26,133 nt of DNA, taken from NCBI GenBank assembly GCA_029212905.1, contig JARGPB010000030.1, positions 1 to 26,133 on the forward strand, written 5' to 3'. The notes under the pieces were generated by a model. The model worked only from the letters and a program-made list of their open reading frames with translations. It made no database searches and was not told where the DNA came from. Positions 16,509 through 23,525 of this stretch are shown here, piece after piece. How positions within the stretch are numbered: the first letter of the stretch is position 1; each line of letters opens with the position of its first letter. Position numbers and translations under genes: made by a program. The stretch comes from Thalassovita sp. (lineage in GTDB: Bacteria > Pseudomonadota > Alphaproteobacteria > Rhodobacterales > Rhodobacteraceae).

Positions 16509-16984
16509 GCCGTGCCTTTCTGGCAGTTGGGGCACAGGCCCTCGGCCTCGATGACGGTTTTTTCGATGCGGAATCCCTCGGCTTGGGCGGTTTTGCCCAG
16601 CGTGTCAGCTGAAATTTGCGCCGTGGCTTCGGCGACTGAATTACAGGCCCGGCAGATCAGAAACATCGGCGTGTGCACTTGACCGGGGTGGGTGCAGGCG
16701 GCAAAGGCATTCAGGTGTTCGATCTTATGGGCGAACCCGTGCGAGACCAGAAAATCCAACGCCCGATAGGCCACAGGCGGCTGCGAGCCCAGACCCTCTT
16801 CGCGTAGGCGGTCCAGTATTTCATAGGCCCCTAATGCACGGTGCTCTTGCAGCAGGATTTCAAGCACCCGGCGGCGGACCGGGGTGAGCTGTAGCCCGCC
16901 CTGCGCGCACAGCTGTTCGACCGACGACAGGCTATCGGCGATGCAGGAGTGATGGTCGTGACTGGCGAATCCGATTGGGTCCAT
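16505..16984 (-). CDS. zur: Zinc uptake regulator Zur (Fur family)
   Basis: Zur is a zinc-responsive repressor of zinc uptake genes. From the chosen start the protein has 159 residues. A winged-helix DNA-binding domain covers about 30-85 (L-T-P-V-R-R-R-V-L-E-I-L and V-A-Y-R-A-L-D-F-L). The dimerisation domain has the structural-zinc cysteines C111-x-x-C114 and C151-x-x-C154, and candidate regulatory ligands include H86, H90 and the C97-T-H99 stretch. The N-terminus carries H-D-H-H-S-C (9-14). The ATG at 16984 has AGAAGG 6 nt upstream. The frame is open to 17059, but that start would lie upstream of the predicted transcription start. First gene of zur-znuC-znuB, divergent from znuA; autoregulation is likely because Zur-like sites lie in the promoter gap. 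Confidence 0.92.
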   Translation of the reverse strand: MDPIGFASHDHHSCIADSLSSVEQLCAQGGLQLTPVRRRVLEILLQEHRALGAYEILDRLREEGLGSQPPVAYRALDFLVSHGFAHKIEHLNAFAACTHPGQVHTPMFLICRACNSVAEATAQISADTLGKTAQAEGFRIEKTVIEAEGLCPNCQKGTA

Positions 16985-17012
16985 GGGCTGCCTTCTGACG
17001 TTCATTTTCCTC

Positions 17013-17041
17013 TTGATATGATATAGTGTAACATCTATCAA
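17013..17041. promoter_or_regulatory. Palindromic, potentially bidirectional promoter for zur and znuA
   Basis: TTGATA at 17013-17018 and TATCAA at 17036-17041 are perfect inverted copies exactly 17 nt apart. On either strand they read as a -35-like TTGATA (5 of 6 to TTGACA), a 17-nt spacer, and a -10-like TATCAA (4 of 6 to TATAAT). Predicted starts would fall near 17048 for znuA and near 17006 for zur, giving leaders of about 20-30 nt. The -10 match is modest, so the promoter role is inferred. Confidence 0.45.
17018..17034. promoter_or_regulatory. Zur-like box 1
   Basis: ATGATAT-AGT-GTAACAT is a 17-nt imperfect dyad (5 of 7 positions symmetrical) of the same shape as box 2. It occupies almost exactly the spacer of the bidirectional promoter, so a bound repressor would block polymerase in both directions. 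Confidence 0.5.
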
Positions 17042-17048
17042 GTGCGTT

Positions 17049-17065
17049 ATGTTATACAATTACAT
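17049..17065. promoter_or_regulatory. Zur-like box 2
   Basis: ATGTTAT-ACA-ATTACAT is a 17-nt dyad with 6 of 7 symmetrical positions. It resembles alphaproteobacterial Zur motifs of the ATGTTATA-TATAACAT type. It ends directly before the znuA ribosome-binding site (GAGGTAGAG, from 17066). Its centre is 31 bp from that of box 1, about three helical turns. Confidence 0.6.
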
Positions 17066-17076
17066 GAGGTAGAGAT

Positions 17077-18096
17077 ATGCGTATTGCCCTGATGACCTGC
17101 GGCGCGGCCCTGTTGTGTTCAACGGCCCAGGCCGAGGTGCCGCGGGTTGTGACCGACATCACGCCGGTTCATTCTCTGGTGGCAACGGTGATGAAAGGCG
17201 TCGGCGCCCCTACGTTGCTGGTCGAGCCGGGCGCATCCCCGCATAGCTATGCGTTGCGCCCGTCAAAAGCAGCGGCGCTGGATCGGGCGGACGCGGTGTT
17301 CTGGATGGGCGAGGGCTTGGCGCCATGGCTGGAAGGCCCGTTGGAAACGCTGGGCAGCGGCGCGGTCGCGGTCGAATTGATGGAAGTGCCGGGCACAACC
17401 GTTCTGGATTTCCGCGAAGGGGCGACGTTCGCAAAGCATGAGGGCCATGACGATCACAAGGACGAGCATGATGGTCACGAAGAAGACGAACACGGCCACG
17501 ACGAACATGATCATGACGCGCATGAGGACGATGATGGCCACGACGATCACGACGACCATGCAGAAGATTCGCACGGCCACGGACACGAAGGTGTTGACCC
17601 GCACGGCTGGTTGGATCCGCAGAATGGGCGCGTCTGGCTGGGCGCAATCGCCGCCGAGCTGAGCAAACTCGACCCGGAGAACGCAGCGACCTATGCGGCG
17701 AATGCAGCGCAGGGACAGGCGGAACTGGAGGCGCTTGAGGCTGAACTGAAAGCCAGCCTAACCCATTTTCATGAAACGAAATTTATCGTTTTCCACGATG
17801 CGTATCACTACTTTGAAAACCGCTTTGATCTAGAGGCTTCTGGGGCGATTTCGCTGAGCGATGCCTCCGATCCTGGCGCGGCGCGGATCGCCGAAATCCG
17901 CGACACGGTTGCGGCGCTGGGGGTCACTTGTGTGTTTTCAGAGCCTCAGTTCAATCCAGGGCTGGTGGCCTCGGTGGCGGCGGGCGGGACGCATGTGGCG
18001 CAGTTGGATCCGCTGGGATCGACGCTGCAACCCGGAGCGGACCTGTACGCCGACCTGCTGCGCGGCATGACCACCGCAATGCTGAGCTGTCAGTAA
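17077..18096 (+). CDS. znuA: Zinc ABC transporter substrate-binding protein ZnuA
   Basis: This periplasmic zinc-binding protein delivers zinc to ZnuBC. The 339-residue product has a signal peptide (1-19, ending A-Q-A before E-V-P). Cluster A-I metal-site residues are H56 (S-P-H-S-Y), H176 (D-P-H-G-W-L-D-P), H240 (V-F-H-D-A-Y-H) and D311 (L-D-P-L-G). A His/Asp/Glu-rich loop at about 121-170 has some 18 histidines, typical of zinc rather than manganese binders. C285 and C338 may form the disulfide seen in E. coli ZnuA. GAGGTAGAG is the ribosome-binding site. It is divergent from zur-znuCB, and the shared gap carries two Zur-like boxes. It ends 3 nt from the stop of the convergent DUF4202 gene. 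Confidence 0.96.
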   Translation: MRIALMTCGAALLCSTAQAEVPRVVTDITPVHSLVATVMKGVGAPTLLVEPGASPHSYALRPSKAAALDRADAVFWMGEGLAPWLEGPLETLGSGAVAVELMEVPGTTVLDFREGATFAKHEGHDDHKDEHDGHEEDEHGHDEHDHDAHEDDDGHDDHDDHAEDSHGHGHEGVDPHGWLDPQNGRVWLGAIAAELSKLDPENAATYAANAAQGQAELEALEAELKASLTHFHETKFIVFHDAYHYFENRFDLEASGAISLSDASDPGAARIAEIRDTVAALGVTCVFSEPQFNPGLVASVAAGGTHVAQLDPLGSTLQPGADLYADLLRGMTTAMLSCQ

Positions 18097-18099
18097 CGC

Positions 18100-18660
18100 C
18101 TAGCCGAAGGCCGTCGCGAAGGGCTCGGGGAGGTCGAACTCGTCGAGCACCCGCGCCCGGCCTTCGGCGGACATCTTGCGCGCGGTGCGCGCCACGATCT
18201 TTTCCAGCGCTTCGGGGGTCTGCGTGCCTGCGAAGGGCTGGAAATACCATTTGAGGAACGTGAAACAGATCACATCCTCCAGCGCCTGAACCTCGGGGTT
18301 GCGTTTGATCCCCTCTTTGCGCAGCATCACGCCAATTTTCTGTTGGTCTTCAGTGTCATAGCCCGCATCAGACATGATCCCAGCCAGGCGTTCGCCATGC
18401 CTGCGGCCCTGTTCCTTGCGCCACTCCAGATAGCCCGCGCGCCCCTCGGGGTAGGATTTTCGGGCCAGCATCCAGCGTTCGATATGCTGCCCGCGCGCCG
18501 CGATTTTCAACACATCAGAGGCATCGGGAAACAGGCGATTCACCTCTTGGGTCATGCGCTCTCCGTAGAGCTGTGCGGCGGGGCGGCCCTGTTCCAGATT
18601 GGGATCGGCGGCATTCGCAGCGTCGATGGCGGACAGGGCGGTTTGCAAACGGTCAGTCAT
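18100..18660 (-). CDS. DUF4202 family protein
   Basis: This 186-residue cytoplasmic protein has no signal peptide or membrane segment. It matches my memory of the DUF4202 family along its length: I-D-A-A-N-A-A-D-P-N near the N-terminus, L-Y-G-E-R-M, A-A-R-G-Q-H-I-E-R-W, S-Y-P-E-G-R-A-G-Y-L-E-W-R, R-K-E-G-I-K-R-N-P-E-V-Q-A-L-E-D-V and a C-terminal R-K-M-S. The conserved H, R, E and D residues suggest an enzyme of an HD-like helical type, but no function is established to my knowledge. It is convergent with znuA and divergent from the caspase operon, sharing a 188-bp promoter gap that contains the TTTTGTACC repeats. Confidence 0.85.
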   Translation of the reverse strand: MTDRLQTALSAIDAANAADPNLEQGRPAAQLYGERMTQEVNRLFPDASDVLKIAARGQHIERWMLARKSYPEGRAGYLEWRKEQGRRHGERLAGIMSDAGYDTEDQQKIGVMLRKEGIKRNPEVQALEDVICFTFLKWYFQPFAGTQTPEALEKIVARTARKMSAEGRARVLDEFDLPEPFATAFG

Positions 18661-18785
18661 AGAAAGGGCCTTTCGGGGTGGGGTCGCGGACAGGATACTG
18701 TGGTTCGATGGGGATGCGCCAGAGCTGGCGGTGCTTGATATCAGGTTTGGGGCCTGCCTTAATGGGCGGGGACGGTTTTGGGGCG

Positions 18786-18816
18786 TTTTGTACCTTTTGT
18801 ACCTTGGTTTGGTACA
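18786..18816. repeat. Tandem TTTTGTACC repeat plus inverted GGTACA (operator-like)
   Basis: TTTTGTACC occurs twice head to tail (18786-18794 and 18795-18803). After TTGGTTT comes the inverted GGTACA (18811-18816), so the second copy and this arm make the dyad TGTACC-N7-GGTACA. It lies 33 nt before the chosen ATG of the caspase-like gene and 125 nt before the divergent DUF4202 start. Its place and shape suggest a regulator-binding site. No regulator is encoded nearby and no known motif is recognised. Confidence 0.5.
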
Positions 18817-18834
18817 TATCCCCCCCGACCAAAC

Positions 18835-18840
18835 GGAGGA
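18835..18840 (+). promoter_or_regulatory. Ribosome-binding site that fixes the start of the caspase-like gene
   Basis: GGAGGA ends 8 nt before ATG 18849. The frame is open for 57 more codons upstream, but those encode no signal-like sequence and would place the start before the operator-like repeats. Confidence 0.7.
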
Positions 18841-18848
18841 GCGCGCGA

Positions 18849-21812
18849 ATGCCCATGTGGCGGACAGGGAAATGGCAAAGATTTGCGCTGAGCGCTGCTT
18901 TGGCTTTGGGTCCGTCCGGGCTGTGGGCCGAGGAATTTTTTCTGGACCTGGACACGGGCGGACACCGCGCGGTGATCCGCGATGTGGATGTCAGCGCCGA
19001 CGGGGCGGTGATCGTCAGCGCGTCGGATGACAAAACGGTGCGGGTCTGGGACTGGCAACTGGGCGAAAGCGTGGCGGTGCTGCGCGGACAAATCGGACCG
19101 GGCGCCGAGGGGATGGTGAATGCGGTGGCATTGTCCGGGGACGCGCGCCAGGTCGCGGTGGCGGGGTATTTCGGAGAGAACCTCTCGACCGAGGGACCGT
19201 TCGGGGACGTGCGAATTTTCGATCTGCGGACGGGATTGGTGACGGGGGTTCTGACGGGGCATCACCTGGTGGCGGAAACGCTGGCCTATGATGCGGACCG
19301 GGACGAGCTGGCCGTGTCGGGACAGGGCGGTCAGGTGCATCGCTGGACGGCGCCATTTGCGGCGCCCGAGGAACTGCCGGTGCTGGACACCGAGTCCTGG
19401 CGGGTCAGCGCGCTGTCCTATGCGATGGGCGGGGCGCGGCTGATCGTGGCAACGCATGATTACGGGCTGAAGATCTGGGATCTGGACAGTGGCGCACGGG
19501 TTCTGGCCCCGGATGACGAATCCCTGTGGGACGTGCCGTTGGTGGCGCTGGCGGTCAGCGCGGACGGGGCGCGGTTTGCCCTGGCGGATGAACAGGGGCG
19601 GGTGACGGTGCGCACGGCGGCCACGGGCGCGATCGAACAGAGCCTGCCTCGGCGTCCGTTCCGGGTGGATGCGCTGGCGTTTGTGGACGGGAAACTGGCG
19701 GTGTCCTGCGGGTATCACTGTGCGGATCAATACGGGACCGAGGTGTGGGATCTGACCGCAGGGCAGATGCTGGGCATGTATGAGTCACAGGATCAGGGGA
19801 TTCATGCCTCGGGCGTGCTGCCGGGCGGGATCGTGTTGACGGCGGGGGGGCGGCGCAACCAGCTGTACCTGTGGCGGGCCGGATCGTTTGAAACGGTGCG
19901 CAAGATGGGCGGGATCGGCGGGCCTGTGGCCTCGGTTGGGATTTCGGCGGCGGCGGATCGGATCGGCTGGGGATCAGACGACCCGTGCCCAGAGTTGGTG
20001 ATCTGCCCGGACATGCTGGGCACGCTGTCGCAGGACATGGAGCTGCCAACCCAGGAGCGGAGCTTTGAGAAACCCGCGCCACGCGGGCAGGCGCGGCTGA
20101 ACCGGGCGGTGACGAAACGGACGGGCGTCGCGGTGGCGCTGGGCACCGACCCCGGCAGCGGATTCGAAGGATCGCTGTTGACGGTGGGGGATGCCAACAT
20201 GCGGCGCGGGCCTCAGGACGGGTATTATCACGCGGCCTTTGGGTTTGATGCGGGCGAGGGGCTGATCAGCGGCGGCGGCAACGGTATCCTGCTGGCCTAT
20301 GATTCACAGGGGCAGGTGCAGGGCGAATTCATCGGCCATACCGGCGATATTCTGGCGCTGGCCATGGCGCCCAAGGCCGGTCGGCTGCTGAGCGGCAGCG
20401 CGGACCAGACGCTGCGGCTGTGGAATCTGGAAACGCAGGAATTGATCGTGTCGATGTTCTTTGCCGGAGAGGATTGGATCATCTGGACGCCGCAGGGGTA
20501 TTTTCATTCTTCGCCCAATGGGGACCGGCTGGTGGGGTGGCACATCAATCAGGGCCCGCCGCGCGAAGGGCGGTTCGTGAAGGCGCGGCAATTGCGCCAG
20601 CATCTGCACAGCCCCGAAATCGTGCGGAGGGCGATCCTGACGGGCTCGGCCAGGGGGGCGGCGCAGGAATTGCGCGGGCGCGACAATGAACTGACCGAGC
20701 TGCTGAACCGCCGCCCGCCGGAATTCGAAATCAGAATGGTGGAAGAGCTGGGCCTGGATGACGGGTACGCGCTGATCGAGGTCAGCGGCGCATCGCTGGA
20801 AGAGGTCGAAAGCTGGGGCTATTCGGTGCTGGTGAACGACCGGCGGGTGCGGCCTGTGCGGGCGGGGGGCACGGACGGCAAGCTGTTGTATTCCGTGCCG
20901 GTAGAGGACGGCGAAAACCTGATCACGGTCAGCGGTCAGAACGATTTCGGCTATGTCACCGAACGCAGCGCGGTGGCCCTGTCCAAACGCAAGAAGACGG
21001 TCGAAAAGAAGGGCAAGCTGTATGTCGCGGTGGTGGGGGTGAACAAATACGCCAAGCTGCCGGACGCCTGTGCGGGGAAATCCTGTGATCTGAATTACCC
21101 TGTGGCCGATGCGTTGGAGTTCCTGAACGTGCTGCGGGACCGGACCGCGCCGCTGTATACGGGGATGGAAACGCTGGTGATGGTCACGCCCGAGGCCATG
21201 CAGGCCGACGCCCCGCGCATGACGGCTTTGTCGTTGTATATGGACCCTGCCGACGTGCTGGAGCCGGACGCGCGCACGATTAATGATGAATTGATTGATT
21301 TCCTGGCCCAGCCCGGCCCCGAGGATACGACGGTGATTTTCGTCGCGGGCCACGGGATGAACCTGGAGGAGCAATATTACCTGCTGCCCTCGAACGCGCA
21401 AAAGCGAGGGGAACGGTGGCGGACCTCGTCGCTGGTGGATTGGAGCATCATCCAAGAGGAAATCTCGTTCGCGCAGGGGCGGCGCATATTGGTGATGGAT
21501 ACATGCCACGCGGCCAACGCGTTCAACGCCAAGCTGGAAAAAGAGGCGGCGGACGCGCGGGTGATCGTGTTCTCGGCCACGGCGGCGAATAACACGGCGG
21601 GCGAACGGCCCGATCTGGGCCACGGGATTTTCACCTATGCGATGTTACAGGGGCTGCGCGGCGGGGCAGACCGCACCGGCGAGGGCGTGCGCCTGCTGGG
21701 ACTGGCGGATTACGTGTACCACGAGGTGATCCGGCTGAGCCGCAAGAAACAGGAACCGTTCTATCACATCTCGCAGACCTCGAATTTTCTGTTGGCGAGG
21801 CCGGGGAATTGA
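18849..21812 (+). CDS. Exported WD40-repeat caspase-like (peptidase C14) protein
   Basis: This 987-residue protein combines an N-terminal signal peptide (about 1-27, ending L-W-A before E-E-F-F), a long WD40-type beta-propeller region and a C-terminal caspase-like protease. WD40 repeats are visible from about 35 (S-A-S-D-D-K-T-V-R-V-W-D) to about 530 (S-G-S-A-D-Q-T-L-R-L-W-N), with degenerate blades between, perhaps two propellers. Residues about 560-720 are a linker with an Ig-like part. The caspase fold starts at about 723 (L-Y-V-A-V-V-G-V-N-K-Y). Its catalytic dyad is intact: His835 in V-A-G-H-G-M and Cys886 in M-D-T-C-H-A. Known bacterial metacaspase-like enzymes usually cleave after Arg or Lys; the target here is unknown. 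The gene overlaps the MEMO-CapA gene by 4 nt (TTGA), so the two are made together. A periplasmic or surface location is inferred from the signal peptide. Confidence 0.88.
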   Translation: MPMWRTGKWQRFALSAALALGPSGLWAEEFFLDLDTGGHRAVIRDVDVSADGAVIVSASDDKTVRVWDWQLGESVAVLRGQIGPGAEGMVNAVALSGDARQVAVAGYFGENLSTEGPFGDVRIFDLRTGLVTGVLTGHHLVAETLAYDADRDELAVSGQGGQVHRWTAPFAAPEELPVLDTESWRVSALSYAMGGARLIVATHDYGLKIWDLDSGARVLAPDDESLWDVPLVALAVSADGARFALADEQGRVTVRTAATGAIEQSLPRRPFRVDALAFVDGKLAVSCGYHCADQYGTEVWDLTAGQMLGMYESQDQGIHASGVLPGGIVLTAGGRRNQLYLWRAGSFETVRKMGGIGGPVASVGISAAADRIGWGSDDPCPELVICPDMLGTLSQDMELPTQERSFEKPAPRGQARLNRAVTKRTGVAVALGTDPGSGFEGSLLTVGDANMRRGPQDGYYHAAFGFDAGEGLISGGGNGILLAYDSQGQVQGEFIGHTGDILALAMAPKAGRLLSGSADQTLRLWNLETQELIVSMFFAGEDWIIWTPQGYFHSSPNGDRLVGWHINQGPPREGRFVKARQLRQHLHSPEIVRRAILTGSARGAAQELRGRDNELTELLNRRPPEFEIRMVEELGLDDGYALIEVSGASLEEVESWGYSVLVNDRRVRPVRAGGTDGKLLYSVPVEDGENLITVSGQNDFGYVTERSAVALSKRKKTVEKKGKLYVAVVGVNKYAKLPDACAGKSCDLNYPVADALEFLNVLRDRTAPLYTGMETLVMVTPEAMQADAPRMTALSLYMDPADVLEPDARTINDELIDFLAQPGPEDTTVIFVAGHGMNLEEQYYLLPSNAQKRGERWRTSSLVDWSIIQEEISFAQGRRILVMDTCHAANAFNAKLEKEAADARVIVFSATAANNTAGERPDLGHGIFTYAMLQGLRGGADRTGEGVRLLGLADYVYHEVIRLSRKKQEPFYHISQTSNFLLARPGN

Positions 21813-23461
21813 GGTGGCTGCTGATTTTGTGCCTGCTGCTGAGCAGCAAGGTCTGGGCGGACACGTGCCCCGAGGGGGATTTCCCGCCATTCTATGCCAG
21901 CACAGAGCTGTTTGACACGGGGCTGGCGCGCTCGGATGGGGTGGGGCCGGTTGCGGGGATCACCGGCGCGATCCTGCCGCATCACCTGGAAATGCCCGAG
22001 CTGCTGGGTGGCGCGGTGCGGATGTTCGCGGGACAGCAGGATGTGAAACGGGCGATCGTGCTGTTCCCCGATCATTTCTTTAAGGCGGGGGCGGCCTTTG
22101 CCACCACGCGGCGGGGGTTCCAGACGGTTCTGGGGCCGGTGCCGGTGGACGGGGATGCGGTGGACAGCCTGATGGGCGGCGCACTGATCGAGGATAGTTG
22201 CTTGTTCCAAGGCGAGCACGGGCTGCGGGCGGCGCTGCCGTTTATGGCCCAGCTGATGCCGGGGGTGCCGATCGTGCCGCTGGCGGTGGGGATCAGTTCG
22301 CGCCGCGACCAATGGGACGAGATGGCCGCGCGGCTGCGGCCCTTGATGCAGCCGGGGACGGTGATTTTACAGGTCACGGATTTTTCGCATTATCTGCCGT
22401 TGCACGCGGCGCGGCTGCGGGATCAGGAGGTTCTGAATATTCTGGCCGCTGCCGACCCCGAGGCCGTGACGCGGTTGGTGCAGCCGGATCATGTGGATTC
22501 TGTTGGCTCGATGTATCTGACGATGCAGCTGTTGGGGGAACAGGGAACGCGCCCCGTGGTGGTGGCCAATGCCAATATGCAAGAGCTGTACAGCCCGTTT
22601 ATTACCGAGACGACCAGCTATGTCGTGGCGGCTTATGTGCCGCCGGGCACCCAGGTGCCGCCCTTGCAGGGAGAGCGGTTTGTCATCGGGGGGGATTTGT
22701 TCCTGGGGCGGGTGTTGCCGGGGCTGCTGAGCGACGAGCTGATCGCCCGCAGGGTTGCCGAGGCGGCGCTGGGCGCAACGGGGGGCCTGCCTTTGGTGCT
22801 GAACCTTGAGGGGGTGCTGCTGCCGCAGATGCCTTCGACGCTGGATCATATGGTGCTGGGGATGCCTGCGGATCTGCTGCGGGATTGGGCCGAACGGCTG
22901 AACGTGGTGGCGGTGTCGTTGGCCAATAATCACGCACGCGACATCGGTGAAAGCGGGCTGGAGGAAACCCGCCGGGCGCTGGACAGGTTCGGGATCGCGC
23001 ATTTCGGACAGGGAGAGCAGCTGCGCCTGAAGGGTGTCGCGCTGGTCGGGCTGACGGATCTGGACGGGCGGGCGGTGCCCTCGGTTGCGCGGCTGACGCC
23101 GGAGGTGCTGAACCGTGCCGTGCTGGAAGAGGCCGACGTTCCGGTGCTGGCCTTTGTGCATTGGGGACAGGAATTCGTGACCGATCCCGGCCCGCGCGAA
23201 CAGTGGATCGCCCAAGAGCTGCGCAAACGCGGGGTGGCGGCTGTCATTGGGGCGCATCCGCATGCGGTATCGGGCCCGCCGCGTGTGATTGGCGGGGGCG
23301 AAACGCTGGTGATGCAGTCGCTGGGGAATTTCCTGTTTGACCAGATGCCCCCCGAGAGCTCGGGTGGGCTGGCCGAGGTGCGGGTGTTCCCGCAAGGCAC
23401 GGTGTTCATCCGCGACCTGCCGTTGCCCCATCTGTTTGCTCTGACTCAGGGTGAAAACTGA
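21809..23461 (+). CDS. Exported MEMO-family / CapA-family fusion protein
   Basis: This 550-residue protein has a signal peptide (1-17, ending V-W-A before D-T-C). Residues about 48-275 resemble the MEMO family (AmmeMemoRadiSam protein B, related to LigB dioxygenases): L-P-H-H (H58/H59), F-P-D-H (H89), G-E-H-G-L-R-A-A-L-P-F (H137) and D191-F-S-H194-Y. The cysteine of the usual later C-G motif appears replaced (D-S-V-G, V232). Residues about 290-515 match the CapA metallophosphatase-like fold (PGA_cap): G-G-D-L-F-L-G-R, N-L-E-G (332-335), A-N-N-H-A (373-375), H451-W-G and G-A-H483-P-H485, with S-L-G-N-F-L-F-D. The start is TTG, sharing TTGA with the caspase gene's stop; the next in-frame ATG would lose the signal and part of the MEMO domain. 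CapA proteins are linked to poly-gamma-glutamate capsules; the substrate here is unknown. Confidence 0.85.
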   Translation: MRWLLILCLLLSSKVWADTCPEGDFPPFYASTELFDTGLARSDGVGPVAGITGAILPHHLEMPELLGGAVRMFAGQQDVKRAIVLFPDHFFKAGAAFATTRRGFQTVLGPVPVDGDAVDSLMGGALIEDSCLFQGEHGLRAALPFMAQLMPGVPIVPLAVGISSRRDQWDEMAARLRPLMQPGTVILQVTDFSHYLPLHAARLRDQEVLNILAAADPEAVTRLVQPDHVDSVGSMYLTMQLLGEQGTRPVVVANANMQELYSPFITETTSYVVAAYVPPGTQVPPLQGERFVIGGDLFLGRVLPGLLSDELIARRVAEAALGATGGLPLVLNLEGVLLPQMPSTLDHMVLGMPADLLRDWAERLNVVAVSLANNHARDIGESGLEETRRALDRFGIAHFGQGEQLRLKGVALVGLTDLDGRAVPSVARLTPEVLNRAVLEEADVPVLAFVHWGQEFVTDPGPREQWIAQELRKRGVAAVIGAHPHAVSGPPRVIGGGETLVMQSLGNFLFDQMPPESSGGLAEVRVFPQGTVFIRDLPLPHLFALTQGEN

Positions 23462-23511
23462 CATAATCCTTGTCGAAAACGGTTTCGCCCGGTTAGCCTT
23501 TGGGGAACAGG

Positions 23512-23518
23512 GGAAGGA
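23512..23518 (+). promoter_or_regulatory. Ribosome-binding site supporting the ATG start of the MORN gene
   Basis: GGAAGGA ends 7 nt before ATG 23526. This start gives a clean signal peptide, whereas the in-frame GTG at 23451 would add 25 residues before it. Confidence 0.65.
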
Positions 23519-23525
23519 TTGGTTT

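Noticed and set aside
17437..17590. Short-period GAC/CAC-rich repetitive stretch, considered as a DNA repeat array
   Set aside because: It is the codon pattern of the His/Asp-rich loop of ZnuA, without regular spacers, so it is neither CRISPR nor a satellite.
20304..21623. Long antisense open frame (439 codons) within the caspase-like gene
   Set aside because: The sense strand has a full domain series and a catalytic dyad. The antisense product is an Arg/His/Gln-rich shadow typical of G+C-rich genes.
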